Shown one piece after another: positions 17,122 to 26,489 of a stretch of DNA of 57,368 bases. The stretch's first letter is position 1; each line of letters starts with the position of its first letter. Source of the stretch: Prosthecobacter sp. (GTDB lineage Bacteria; Verrucomicrobiota; Verrucomicrobiia; Verrucomicrobiales; Verrucomicrobiaceae); contig NZ_JAQSEA010000095.1 of the NCBI RefSeq assembly GCF_029946185.1, positions 1 to 57,368 of the forward strand, written 5' to 3'. The notes under the pieces were generated by a model. It was not told the origin of the DNA. It saw only the letters and a list, made by a program, of their open reading frames with translations, and did no database searches. The position numbers were made by a program, and so were the translations under genes.

Positions 17122-18507
17122 TCAGTCGTCTTCCGGCAGCGGCTGGCCCTTGGTTTCAGGTGCGAACGGCAGAATGAAAATACCCATGAGGAAGATGGCG
17201 CACATGGTCATCGCCGCGTAGCGCAGCGGCAGTGCTGGATCCTGAGCGGCGAACTTGCCGTAGATGCCGGAGGTGAGCGTGGCGGAGAAGAAGCTGCCAC
17301 CGGCGGCGGCGAAACGGCCCAGATTGTAGCAAAAGCTGGTGCCCGTGCTGCGAAGCTTGCTCGGGAACAGCTCAGGCAGATAAATGGCGAATCCGGCGAA
17401 CACACTCAGCTGCACCATGCCCATGAGGAACATCATCCACCGTGCTGCGATTGGATCGCTCATCTTCCAGTAAACCAGGAAGGTGACGATGAGTGCTCCG
17501 CTGAAGCCCAGGAAGAAGGCAAAACGGCGGCCCAGCTTGGCCACATTGGTGAACAGGGTCATGCCGACTGCTGCCCCCAGCATGTTCCAGAGGTAGGCCA
17601 CGGAGATCGCATTATTCACTTCGCCGGCCACCTTGTCAGGAGCCACACCCGCCTTTTCATAGAACTGTTTGAACACCACCTTCTGCAAATCGACGGCATA
17701 CTCGCCGATGGCCCACAGGCCGATCACGCCGGTGCTGGCGATGACCGCGCCAACGAAGAGATTTTTGCGCCAGCGGGCGCTGGCGAGCAGGCTGGAATAG
17801 GGCGCGAAGATGCTGCCCTTTGGGAGCTGATTCGTATCCTTGAGATGCTGCCATGAGGCGGGCTCCTTGAGATATTTGCGGGTGAAGATGATCATCAGCG
17901 CTGGTGCTGCGCCAATGAGAAACATCCAGCGCCAGCCGGAACCCGCGACGATGGTGTGATTTGCTTCCAAGGTGTCGATACCGATCTTCGCAAAACCTGC
18001 GGCGAGGTTGCCGATGGTTGACAGAATCTGCAACAGACCAAGGCACTGGATACGCGCACCACTGGGAACGGTTTCTGCGATCAAGGCCACGGCCAGGCCA
18101 AACACGCCGCCCACGCCCACGCCGGTAAGGAAGCGGAAGATGGTGAAGTCGAGCTGTGAGCGGCTGAAATAGCTCAGGCCGGTAAAGGCGGAGTAGATCA
18201 GGATCGTCAGCGTCAGCATCTTTGCACGACCGTATTTGTCTCCCAAGGCCCCGAAGATCAGTCCGCCAATGCCCCAGCCGATGAGGAAACATGCGGTGAC
18301 AATTTTGCCAAAGGCCTGCAAATCGGGACTCGATGACGGCAGCTTCATCAGTTCCATCAGAGCAGGCACGCGGGCGAGGGAAAACAGACGCTGGTCCAGG
18401 CAGTCAAAGAACCAGGCGGCGGAGGCGACGATCAGCACAAACCAGTGGTAGCTGGTCAGTTGCTTGTACCAAGGCGCGGTGGAATCGGGGAGGGGCGAGG
18501 TGCTCAT
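17122..18507 (-). CDS. MFS transporter (sugar/acid symporter-like)
   Basis: A 461-residue major facilitator protein with about 12 hydrophobic segments. The MFS motif A-like loop GALGDKYGRAKML follows segment 2, and RFLTGVGVGGVFGLAVALIAE lies in segments 4-5, placing it near the sialic-acid/aromatic-acid and metabolite:H+ symporter groups. I chose ATG 18507 (MSTSPLPDS); the longer frame at 18594 adds an implausible 29-residue extension. It is the first gene of the operon with the 94-aa protein and argA. The substrate is unknown. A sialic acid link is tempting because of the lyase gene 2 kb away, but is not shown. Confidence 0.88.
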   Translation of the reverse strand: MSTSPLPDSTAPWYKQLTSYHWFVLIVASAAWFFDCLDQRLFSLARVPALMELMKLPSSSPDLQAFGKIVTACFLIGWGIGGLIFGALGDKYGRAKMLTLTILIYSAFTGLSYFSRSQLDFTIFRFLTGVGVGGVFGLAVALIAETVPSGARIQCLGLLQILSTIGNLAAGFAKIGIDTLEANHTIVAGSGWRWMFLIGAAPALMIIFTRKYLKEPASWQHLKDTNQLPKGSIFAPYSSLLASARWRKNLFVGAVIASTGVIGLWAIGEYAVDLQKVVFKQFYEKAGVAPDKVAGEVNNAISVAYLWNMLGAAVGMTLFTNVAKLGRRFAFFLGFSGALIVTFLVYWKMSDPIAARWMMFLMGMVQLSVFAGFAIYLPELFPSKLRSTGTSFCYNLGRFAAAGGSFFSATLTSGIYGKFAAQDPALPLRYAAMTMCAIFLMGIFILPFAPETKGQPLPEDD

Positions 18508-18718
18508 GAAGCGCGGATGTTGAATGACATGGAGGGGGATGACAATCCCGAATTCACAGGAATCACGCCGCACCAAAGCCGACATTTCTTTCACCTATCT
18601 CGTCATCGACGGAAGTTTAATCTGCAATCCGTACACCTGACCTCAGCGGCGGGCGCGTACAGATGCAGATGATTGAACATGCATATTGAATTTCACCCAT
18701 TGGCCCTTAAACACTCAC

Positions 18719-19447
18719 ATGCGTAAAAACGTCGCACTACTCCTATCATTGGCGGTTGCGTTTATTGTCGTGGCTTGCGCCACCTATGATGGCTCGCGAA
18801 TTGCGCGATGGGAGGCGAGGTTTGCGCCTGTGCCTGCCGGAGCGCTGACGCCGGACCAGTTGCTGGCCGAGACGCGGATCAAACTCGACATCATCCCCGC
18901 AGGAACGGTGGGGCGCCGCTATTTCCGGGCCATGAAGCCGCGCTATATCACCATTCACAGCACGCAGAACTACACCGGCAATGCGCACCAGCATGCGCTG
19001 GCGCTGAAGCGCGGAGCATTGCGTGCGACGAAGCGCAAGGGGGGGAACCGCATCGGCTTTCTCACCTGGCATTTCACCGTGCAGGATGACGTGGCGATCC
19101 AGCACCTTCCCTGCCGTGAGCAGGGCGAGCACGCTGATTTCGACGGTGCGGGCAACAACTACAGCATCGGCATTGAGATGTGCGAGCATCAGGGAAACGA
19201 CATTGGCCAAACGATTGACCGTACTGCGCGGCTCGCCGCCTATCTCATGCGCGCGTATGATATTCCGCTCAGCAACGTGGTGCCGCATTATCATTGGCCA
19301 CGTGTCGGCACCACACCGCTGCATAAGGACTGCCCGCATTTCCTGCTGGAGAATGGCCGCCCAGGTCAGACGTGGCGGTGGTTTCAGAACCGCGTGCAGT
19401 TTCATTACAACCGCATGCTGGCAGGTCCGGCAACGCCGCTGGGTTAA
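18719..19447 (+). CDS. N-acetylmuramoyl-L-alanine amidase, lipoprotein
   Basis: A 242-residue protein of the Amidase_2/PGRP family. A signal peptide ends in the lipobox VVAC, so Cys20 or its neighbour would be acylated and the protein membrane-anchored. The zinc ligands are probably in ITIHSTQNY, in the PHYHW region and in HKDCPHFLL; the central LTWHFTVQDD and NNYSIGIEMCEH are family hallmarks. These enzymes cut the lactyl-amide bond between MurNAc and the stem peptide. ATG 18719 gives the signal peptide directly. A second probable lipoprotein gene starts 6 bp downstream. Confidence 0.9.
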   Translation: MRKNVALLLSLAVAFIVVACATYDGSRIARWEARFAPVPAGALTPDQLLAETRIKLDIIPAGTVGRRYFRAMKPRYITIHSTQNYTGNAHQHALALKRGALRATKRKGGNRIGFLTWHFTVQDDVAIQHLPCREQGEHADFDGAGNNYSIGIEMCEHQGNDIGQTIDRTARLAAYLMRAYDIPLSNVVPHYHWPRVGTTPLHKDCPHFLLENGRPGQTWRWFQNRVQFHYNRMLAGPATPLG

Positions 19448-19453
19448 AGAATC

Positions 19454-20380
19454 ATGAATGCGGCTTTGTTTCAGTTTATGCTCGCTCTTGCAGCCATTAC
19501 GGCCTGCAGCGGGCAAAGTGAGGGCAAGTGGCCGGAAAAGCCGGTGCCCAGCACGAGCAAGCAGGTTGCGATACTGGAAGACAAACGCCTCAATGAAAGC
19601 TCCGGAGTGGCGCTGGGTGTGCGTGATCCCTCGATTTTCTGGACCATGAACGATTCCGGTGGCGAGCCCTGTGTCTTTGCCATCGATCGCAGCGGGAAAA
19701 CACGCGCCAAAGTACGTGTGCGTGATGCGGCAAACTTCGACTGGGAGGACATCGCTTCCGGCAAAGATGAGAAGGGGACGCCGATGCTATTCATTGGCGA
19801 CATCGGCGACAATCTTTTCATCCGCGCCTCGATTCAGGTTTATCAGATCCCCGAACCTGAAATCAACGCACCCGGCAAGCCTGTGGCGGAAACTGAAACT
19901 GCCGCACCGCAGCTCTGGCGCGCGAACTACCCCGATGGGAGGCACAATGCCGAGAGCCTGCTCGTGCATCCCCAGACCGGGCGTCTTTACATTTTGACCA
20001 AGAGTGATGAGGGCAGGTGTGCGCTCTATGCTTTTCCGCAGACGCTGCAGCCCAAGATGGGCATGGTGCTGGAAAAAGTGGCCGATCTAGCCTTCCCCAC
20101 ACTGATTCGTATCGGCAAGCGCCCGCACGACAACTGCATGACCACTGCTGCCTGCTTTGCGCCGGATGGTTCACGTATGGTCGTCTCCACCTATAGCAGT
20201 CTGTATGAATGGCTGCTGCCCCAGGACAAAGCGCTCGCCGAAGCGCTGCAACAAGCACCAGTGCGCATCGAACCCGAGCTGCTGCGGCAGACAGAAGCCG
20301 TGTGCTATGACAGCGACAGCCGCACGCTCTGGATGACGAGTGAGCACTTGCCGACGCCGTTGCTGCGGGTGACACGCTGA
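19454..20380 (+). CDS. Probable lipoprotein with beta-propeller-like fold
   Basis: A 308-residue protein with an N-terminal signal ending in a lipobox-like TAC. Repeated beta segments (SSGVALGVRDPSIFWTMND, FIGDIGDN, ESLLVHPQTGRLYILTK, AACFAPDGSRMVVSTY) suggest a five- or six-bladed propeller. I recall similar proteins annotated as uncharacterised or NHL/SMP-30-like. The pattern NDSGGEP, FDWEDIA and GDIGDN recurs in that group. The gene is 6 bp after the amidase, so the two are probably one operon. No enzymatic role can be assigned. Confidence 0.75.
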   Translation: MNAALFQFMLALAAITACSGQSEGKWPEKPVPSTSKQVAILEDKRLNESSGVALGVRDPSIFWTMNDSGGEPCVFAIDRSGKTRAKVRVRDAANFDWEDIASGKDEKGTPMLFIGDIGDNLFIRASIQVYQIPEPEINAPGKPVAETETAAPQLWRANYPDGRHNAESLLVHPQTGRLYILTKSDEGRCALYAFPQTLQPKMGMVLEKVADLAFPTLIRIGKRPHDNCMTTAACFAPDGSRMVVSTYSSLYEWLLPQDKALAEALQQAPVRIEPELLRQTEAVCYDSDSRTLWMTSEHLPTPLLRVTR

Positions 20381-20386
20381 GCGCAG

Positions 20387-21313
20387 TTATTTCACCCAGT
20401 CGAAGAAGCCCATGGCTTCGAGTTCGCCGCGCAACTGGTCTTTTTGGACATCGCTGAGAGTCGTGTTGGGCAGACGAGCAGGGCCGACATCGACGCCGAG
20501 CATCGCCATCACGGCTTTCGCGGCACCCATGTAGCCGTAGCGGACGAGGGTGCTGATGATCTGCACTCCGCGGAACTGCTCCACCCTTGCAGCGGCAAAA
20601 TCGTTTTGGGCAAAGGCGGCTAGCAGGCGCAGGTAAATGGGGGCGGCGAAGTTGAAGCCGCTGCCAACGGCTCCTTTGGCACCCATCGCCAAAGCGCCGA
20701 GCATGTGCTCATCGCAGCCGAAAGGGACGTCCCAGGCACCATCATCGGCACGCAGGGCGTACTGGTAGGCCATGAGGTCGGGATTGGTGAATTTCACACC
20801 GGCCAGATTCGGAATGCGTTTGCCCGCCTGCTGCAGGAAATCGGGCACCGAGAGATTCACACCGGTCATCGACGGAATGTCATAGTAATAAAAGGGAGTG
20901 TCTGGTGCAGCTGAGGCGATCTGAGCCATCGACTCCACCAGCACTTCAACGTTCTTTGGCTTGAAATACATTGGAGCCAGGGCCGCGATGGCACTGGCTC
21001 CCAGATCCTCGGCCTGATCCGCGAGTGCCTTCGCATCGGCAATGCAGTTTGCCCCCACGTGCACGACCACACGCATGGCTGTGCCTTTGGCGACTGCCAT
21101 CCAGCATTTGGCCAGAAGATGGCGCTCCTCATACGTGAGCGAGTGGCTCTCGCCGGTGCTGCCACCGATGAAAACGGTGTTCACGCCTTTCGAAAGCAGG
21201 AACTCCGTTTGTTTTTCCACCACGTTGAGATTGAGCGAGCCATCGGCATGAAAGGGCGTGTGCGTGGCTGTGACCAGGCTGTGCAGGCGTTTGGAATCGG
21301 GCAGGTTCAGCAT
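20387..21313 (-). CDS. N-acetylneuraminate lyase / DapA-family aldolase
   Basis: A 308-residue TIM-barrel class I aldolase. The Schiff-base lysine is Lys174 (GVKFTN), the catalytic tyrosine Tyr144 (YYYDIP) and the carboxylate-binding loop GGSTGES at 50-56. The GSTGE signature and length fit N-acetylneuraminate lyase (cleaving sialic acid to ManNAc and pyruvate) better than dihydrodipicolinate synthase, which has GTTGE. ATG 21313 was chosen because the 36-residue upstream extension is Arg/His-rich and not family-like. It is convergent with the propeller lipoprotein. The gene stands alone, without kinase or epimerase neighbours, so the substrate remains an inference. Confidence 0.83.
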   Translation of the reverse strand: MLNLPDSKRLHSLVTATHTPFHADGSLNLNVVEKQTEFLLSKGVNTVFIGGSTGESHSLTYEERHLLAKCWMAVAKGTAMRVVVHVGANCIADAKALADQAEDLGASAIAALAPMYFKPKNVEVLVESMAQIASAAPDTPFYYYDIPSMTGVNLSVPDFLQQAGKRIPNLAGVKFTNPDLMAYQYALRADDGAWDVPFGCDEHMLGALAMGAKGAVGSGFNFAAPIYLRLLAAFAQNDFAAARVEQFRGVQIISTLVRYGYMGAAKAVMAMLGVDVGPARLPNTTLSDVQKDQLRGELEAMGFFDWVK

Positions 21314-21380
21314 AATGCTCCAAACCTGCGATACGCCAAATCCTCTGCAACATGATTCATGGTGGTGAGTTTGTTTGTCC

Positions 21381-22700
21381 ATGCGCTTTGCTTTTCTCCT
21401 CTTGGTCCTGCTGTCCGGCATCCTCCAGGCTGACGACTGGCCGCAGTGGATCGGCCCTCAGCGCGACAGCGTCTGGCGTGAATCAGGCATTGTGGACAAG
21501 TTTCCTGAAGGCGGTCCCAAGGTGCTCTGGCGTGTGAAGATCGGTGGCGGCTACACGGGTCCGGCAGTGGCGAATGGCCGGGTCTATCTCATGGACCGCC
21601 AGGTGGCCGAGAAGAGCAGCGTGCCGGGAGATGCCTTTGCGCGGGGCATCATTCCAGGCACCGAACGCGTGTTGTGTCTGGATGCTAAGACAGGCGCTCT
21701 GCTTTGGGAGCATCGCTATGAATGCACTTACACGATGAGCTACTCCACCGGCCCGCGCTGCACCCCGGTGGTGAGCAGTGGCAAAGTGTGGACGCTCGGC
21801 GCAGAGGGAAACCTCCTCTGTCTCGATGCAGCCGACGGCAAGGTTCTCTGGTCGCATGACTTCAAGACCGAATACGAGGCACGCACGCCGATGTGGGGCT
21901 TTGCCGGGCATCCGCTGCTCGACGGTCAGCGCTTGATCTGCCTCTGTGGTGGTCCGGGCAGTGTGGCAGTAGCCTTTGACAAAGACAGCGGCAAAGAGAT
22001 CTGGCGTGCGCTGGATGCGCGTGAGCCCGGCTACTGCCCGCCGACGATGATCGAAGCTGGCGGCACGAAACAAGTCATCCTCTGGCATCCGCAGGCCGTG
22101 AACTCTCTCGATCCTGCTACGGGCAAAGTGTTGTGGTCATATCCATGGGAGGTCCGTTTCGGCCTCACCGTAGCTACCCCAAGGCTTGCGGGAGATCTGC
22201 TCCTTTTCAGCTCGTTCTACACCAGTTCGAAATGCTTCAGGCTGGATGCCACCAAACCTGCGGCCACCCTGCAATGGGAGGGCAAAAGCTTCAGCGAAAA
22301 GAACACCGACACGCTCCACAGCCTTATCAGCACGCCCTTCATCGAGAACGGTCACATCTACGGCGTGTGCAGCTACGGCCAGCTACGCTGCCTGAAACTC
22401 GACACCGGCGAGCGCCTCTGGGAAACCTTCGCCGCCACCACCGGCGACAAGCCCGTGCGCTGGGCCAATGCCTTCCTCATCAAACACGAAAACCGCTTCT
22501 TCCTCGCCAACGAGCAGGGCGATCTCATCATCGCCAAGATCACCCCGAAAGGCTACGAAGAAATCAGCCGCGCCAAGCTCCTGAAACCCACCACCACCGA
22601 TCCACGCCGCGCCGTCGTGTGGTCACACCCCGCCTTCGCCAATCAGTGCGTCTTCATGCGCAACGACGAGGAAATCGTGTGCGCGTCTCTGGCGAAGTGA
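21381..22700 (+). CDS. Exported PQQ-like beta-propeller repeat protein
   Basis: A 439-residue protein with a signal peptide (residues 1-19, MRFAFLLLVLLSG). It has repeated PQQ_2/YVTN-like blades: KTGALLWEHRY, ADGKVLWSHDF, DSGKEIWRALD, ATGKVLWSYPW, DTGERLWETF. The N-terminal DDWPQWIGPQRDSVWRE is a hallmark of planctomycete/verrucomicrobial members. No PQQ dehydrogenase catalytic site is evident, so it may be a scaffold or binding protein. It lies 45 bp upstream of the second DUF1501 gene, on the same strand. Confidence 0.88.
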   Translation: MRFAFLLLVLLSGILQADDWPQWIGPQRDSVWRESGIVDKFPEGGPKVLWRVKIGGGYTGPAVANGRVYLMDRQVAEKSSVPGDAFARGIIPGTERVLCLDAKTGALLWEHRYECTYTMSYSTGPRCTPVVSSGKVWTLGAEGNLLCLDAADGKVLWSHDFKTEYEARTPMWGFAGHPLLDGQRLICLCGGPGSVAVAFDKDSGKEIWRALDAREPGYCPPTMIEAGGTKQVILWHPQAVNSLDPATGKVLWSYPWEVRFGLTVATPRLAGDLLLFSSFYTSSKCFRLDATKPAATLQWEGKSFSEKNTDTLHSLISTPFIENGHIYGVCSYGQLRCLKLDTGERLWETFAATTGDKPVRWANAFLIKHENRFFLANEQGDLIIAKITPKGYEEISRAKLLKPTTTDPRRAVVWSHPAFANQCVFMRNDEEIVCASLAK

Positions 22701-22745
22701 TCCTCTGCCCCGAAGAATTCCCGGCTCGCAGCCGTATGGTTGCAC

Positions 22746-24173
22746 ATGCCTTCTGCCTCGCCCCCGCTTGTTTGTTCCGGTCCCTTGGATCGGCGTGGCT
22801 TCATGCGCTTCGGACTCACGGGATTTGCGAGCCTGGGCTGGCCGGGATTGCTCAAGCTGCGCGCTGAGAATGCCGCGAAGCCGGCGCGTGAACGCACGGC
22901 AGTCATTTTGGTTTGGCTGCGCGGGGGTTGCTCGCACCTCGACACCTATGACCCGAAGCCGGACATCGGCAGCGAGTATCGTGGCCCGTTTAAAACGATC
23001 AAAACCAAAGTGCCTGGCATGCAGCTCACCGAGTTGATCCCGCTGCAGGCAAAGATCGCCGACAAATTCACCCTGCTGCGCTCGATGACGCACACCGGCG
23101 GCGGACATCCGGCTGGATCGCTGCAAATGCTCAGCGGCGACACGGATCCGCGTGACAAACCCAAGCCGCTGCTGCCGGACTGGATGACCGTGGCGAACTT
23201 CCTGCGCTCGAAAAACCAGCGCAGCAGTTCGCTGCCGAACTACGTGGGTGTGAACCCGATCATCAATTACGACAGCTTCACCATCGCTGGTCCGGGGTTT
23301 GTGAATGCCGCCTATTCACCGCTTGCGGTGCTGAATGATCCCAGCCGCCCAGATTTCGCCGTGCCGAACGTCGGCCTCTCCGATCCATCCAAGCTGGCCC
23401 GTCTCAATGACCGCATGGCCTTGCTGCACAGTCTCGACAATCTGGAACGCAATGTCGATGCCGCTGGCGAAATGGGCGCGATGGATCAGTTCGAAGCGCA
23501 GGCGATGACGCTGCTCACGAATCCACAGACTCGGCATGCGTTTGATCTCTCCAAAGAAGACAAGCGCACCCGCGATCGCTACGGCATGCATCGCTGGGGT
23601 CAGCAGTTGCTGCTGGCACGCCGACTGGTTGAATCGGGTGTGGAGATCATCACGAGCTGCCTCGATGGCCCGCAATGCGGCCGTGTGGGCAACTGGGATG
23701 ATCACGCCGTGAACCACCACGTCTTTGATGCGCTGCGTTTCCGTGCCGGCGCCTTCGATCAGGCCGTTTCAGCGTTGATTGAGGATGTCTATGCGCGCGG
23801 CCTCGACAAACGCGTGCTCGTCGTGGTCAGTGGTGAGTTTGGGCGCACACCCAAAATCAGCCACGTTGCCAGTTCCGGTGCCGGAGAGGCCAGTGCAGCG
23901 GCAGGTGTCGTTCAGCCGGGCCGGGACCACTGGCCGCGTGCCTTTACCAATCTCTGGGCCGGTGGCGGCCTGCAAACCGGCGGCATCATTGGTGCCAGCG
24001 ACAAACGCGGCGAAGACGTGGCCGAGCACGCCTGCTCGCCGCACGACTTCCTCGCCACTATTTATCACCACCTGGGCATCGATTCTGCCAAAGAAACGAT
24101 CAACGACTTCAGCGGTCGCCCCACACCCATCGTTCCAAATGGGACCCCCATCCGGGAATTGATTCGAATCTGA
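22746..24173 (+). CDS. DUF1501 domain protein (second copy), Tat-exported
   Basis: A 475-residue DUF1501 protein with a twin-arginine motif in DRRGFMRFGLTGF. Landmarks are LVWLRGGCSHLDTYDPKPD, HTGGGHPAGS, VSGEFGRTPK and GRDHWPRAFTNLWAGGG. It is a different subgroup from the copy at 2344, with its own TGGGHP and ASSGAGEAS segments. It follows the PQQ-like propeller gene on the same strand. As with the first copy, no DUF1549/DUF1553 partner is adjacent, and family function is unknown. ATG 22746 is preferred to a TTG two codons upstream. Confidence 0.92.
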   Translation: MPSASPPLVCSGPLDRRGFMRFGLTGFASLGWPGLLKLRAENAAKPARERTAVILVWLRGGCSHLDTYDPKPDIGSEYRGPFKTIKTKVPGMQLTELIPLQAKIADKFTLLRSMTHTGGGHPAGSLQMLSGDTDPRDKPKPLLPDWMTVANFLRSKNQRSSSLPNYVGVNPIINYDSFTIAGPGFVNAAYSPLAVLNDPSRPDFAVPNVGLSDPSKLARLNDRMALLHSLDNLERNVDAAGEMGAMDQFEAQAMTLLTNPQTRHAFDLSKEDKRTRDRYGMHRWGQQLLLARRLVESGVEIITSCLDGPQCGRVGNWDDHAVNHHVFDALRFRAGAFDQAVSALIEDVYARGLDKRVLVVVSGEFGRTPKISHVASSGAGEASAAAGVVQPGRDHWPRAFTNLWAGGGLQTGGIIGASDKRGEDVAEHACSPHDFLATIYHHLGIDSAKETINDFSGRPTPIVPNGTPIRELIRI

Positions 24174-24261
24174 GGGGCTTTCCGGACGTGGGATGGGTGT
24201 GGCGACAGCCCGCCCGTCTGCGAGCGTACTGCAAACACAATGACTCACGAACCCTCCCAGT

Positions 24262-26466
24262 TCACATCCCTTTCGGCATCCACGGATCCAGCTTGCTCAC
24301 CTCCGCCTTCGCGGCGGAGCTGACGGGAATCCCCCACGCATCAAAGAACGGCCCAAGATTCTTGTTCGTGATCTTGGAGTAGCGGATGAGGAACTGGTCG
24401 CGGCGTTCATCGTCGCCTTTCGGGGCAGGGCCGAATGTGTCGTCGGCGAAGCTGTGCAGATACTTGCGCCAGCTTTCCCAGCCGAACTCCTGTACAAGCT
24501 GGATGTAGGTGGTCAGTGCGGTGAAGGGTTCGCTTTTCCACACCTGCCATTTGTTCGACGCCTTCATGATCTTTTGAATGTGCTCTTTGCGCGCTTCTTC
24601 GGTGATGGAGGTATGGCCGATGAGCCAGTCTTTCTTCAAAACGGCATCATAGCAGTACATGCCGATGACGTTGTTGGTGACTTCGACGGTGCCGTCGAAG
24701 GTGAAATCGCCGCGCTGATGGTTGTGGCCGATCTCGTGGTAGAAACCCCAGCCGGGGAATTTCAGTTTGCCAAAGGTTGTCATCTCCGGCGCGGCGCTGG
24801 TGGGAATCATGATGGGATAGCCGCTGTGCATGTAGCCGGCGCTGATCTGCACATCGGCCACGATGCGCTCAGGCCGTTTGCGCTCAGCGGTTTGATTGGT
24901 GATGTCGTCCTGCGCTTCGACGACCTTCTTCCAAAACTCCATGAGCTGGGTGGGATTGTTGATGGCGCGTGCGACTTCGGTAGGGCAGCTCAGGATCAGC
25001 TTGTCGCAGGCGAGTTCGGCCCAAGGGGCGGGGCGTTTTTTGATCTCGGCCCATTTGGCATCGTCATCCTGACCGAGGACAAACAAAGGCGCAGGCACGG
25101 CGTTTTGAATGACGGTGGTGAAAGGTGCGTCGTCCTTGGCCCGGGCTGGGACTTCGATGTAGATGAGTCCGCCAAAGGCGCTGGCGGTTTTAGTGGTGGC
25201 GGTGGCTAATCCGACGCTGCGCGTGATGTCAGGTGCGCGCTGCCATTTGTCGAGATGGTAGAGCGTGTCGCTGTGGCAGCCGATGCGTACCGCATAGCCT
25301 TTGTCGGCGAGCTTTTCTGGCAGGGTAACTGTGATCGTATCACCTGCGGCGGCGTAGAGGCCCGTACTGGTCCAACCAGGGATGCTGGGTGTCACCTTGA
25401 TCTCGCCCGTAATGCGTGGGGCGTCAGCAGGCACCTTGCCGGGGAAGGTTTCATGCGCGGGATGAGCGGCCACGCCTTCGCCGGCGGCGAGACGCAGCAC
25501 TCGCGTCTCCATGCCAAGTCGCAAACGCTGTGCCGCATGCTTTTCGGCAGTGAGCGGTGCCTGCGCTGTCGGCAGCTCGGCATCGGCCCCTGCATTGCCG
25601 AGGGCGGCGAGCACGGCGGTCTTCAGATTGCTGCGGTCCGGCGGCTGTGCCGCCATGGCGATCTGGATGGCGTTCGTACCCTGCTTCATTTGCTCGGCCG
25701 TTAGCGCGGAACCGCCATCGCGCTGCTTCTTGATCGCACTGATGGCTTCCGAGGCGTTCATCATTTGCGGCAGTTCCGTGCGTGCTTCAAAACTGGGCAG
25801 TCGGTCAAAAGCGCTCATGTCCGTGATCGCGATGCCGGCGGGCATCAGCGCTTGGTTGAGTCCGTGGGACACCGTCAAGTCTTTGCCGCCGCTCGTCTGG
25901 CCGAAGGCCCAGCCCGTCATGCCACCGATGAAGCCGCCGCCGCCTTTGACGAACTCCGCCACTGCCGAGCCTTCCTCGGTGCTGATGATGCCCTGCATGT
26001 TCACAATGACGACGTCGTAGCTGGCGAGGCTCTTTGCATCGATCTTGTCAAAGGTCTCTGCATTGAATTCATGCTGCCGGTACAAATTGACCGCGTTCAC
26101 ACCTTTGAGGCCCACTCTCGGCTTGTCTTTGTTGGCCACCCACCTCACGCAGTTCTCCATGAGCTTTGCGTGATCCCCGCCTTCACCGCCGGCGAGGTAG
26201 CTGTTGTGACCGAAGAGAATGACGCGCCCTTTTGCATAACCCGCCGCTGCTGCCACAGCGATCTCGACGCCATCCTTGTCAGGAGCGGAGAGAATCGGGA
26301 ACGCCATGGTCCCCCAGATGCCAATCGGCCCCGGTGAGCCCGCCTTCGGCACTGATTTGACGCCTTGGAGGATTTTGGCGCGTTCGGCATTCACGAGAGC
26401 CTCCGGCATCTGTGCATGCAATACCCCGGCTAAGGCGAGGAGGACGAGGGTGATGGCTGATTTCAT
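24262..26466 (-). CDS. Secreted M60-type (enhancin-like) metallopeptidase
   Basis: A 734-residue protein with a signal peptide (residues 1-18). The N-terminal region (about 45-230) is alpha/beta and includes VILFGHNSYL and YDVVIVNMQGIIS, resembling a ThuA/glutamine-amidotransferase-like fold. The C-terminal region carries the gluzincin motif HEIGH at 577-581, inside GWGFYHEIGHNHQRG, with a downstream Glu in TVEVTNN; this is the Peptidase_M60 signature. M60 enzymes of gut bacteria, including Akkermansia, act on mucin-type glycoproteins. The target here is unknown. It lies 23 bp downstream of the XRE-cupin gene on the same strand. Confidence 0.9.
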   Translation of the reverse strand: MKSAITLVLLALAGVLHAQMPEALVNAERAKILQGVKSVPKAGSPGPIGIWGTMAFPILSAPDKDGVEIAVAAAAGYAKGRVILFGHNSYLAGGEGGDHAKLMENCVRWVANKDKPRVGLKGVNAVNLYRQHEFNAETFDKIDAKSLASYDVVIVNMQGIISTEEGSAVAEFVKGGGGFIGGMTGWAFGQTSGGKDLTVSHGLNQALMPAGIAITDMSAFDRLPSFEARTELPQMMNASEAISAIKKQRDGGSALTAEQMKQGTNAIQIAMAAQPPDRSNLKTAVLAALGNAGADAELPTAQAPLTAEKHAAQRLRLGMETRVLRLAAGEGVAAHPAHETFPGKVPADAPRITGEIKVTPSIPGWTSTGLYAAAGDTITVTLPEKLADKGYAVRIGCHSDTLYHLDKWQRAPDITRSVGLATATTKTASAFGGLIYIEVPARAKDDAPFTTVIQNAVPAPLFVLGQDDDAKWAEIKKRPAPWAELACDKLILSCPTEVARAINNPTQLMEFWKKVVEAQDDITNQTAERKRPERIVADVQISAGYMHSGYPIMIPTSAAPEMTTFGKLKFPGWGFYHEIGHNHQRGDFTFDGTVEVTNNVIGMYCYDAVLKKDWLIGHTSITEEARKEHIQKIMKASNKWQVWKSEPFTALTTYIQLVQEFGWESWRKYLHSFADDTFGPAPKGDDERRDQFLIRYSKITNKNLGPFFDAWGIPVSSAAKAEVSKLDPWMPKGM

Positions 26467-26489
26467 GGTTGGGTTGGGAAATGCGGGCT

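Noticed and set aside
20387-21313. Dihydrodipicolinate synthase (dapA)
   Set aside because: The loop reads GSTGE rather than GTTGE and the gene is not near lysine genes; sialate-lyase type is more likely.
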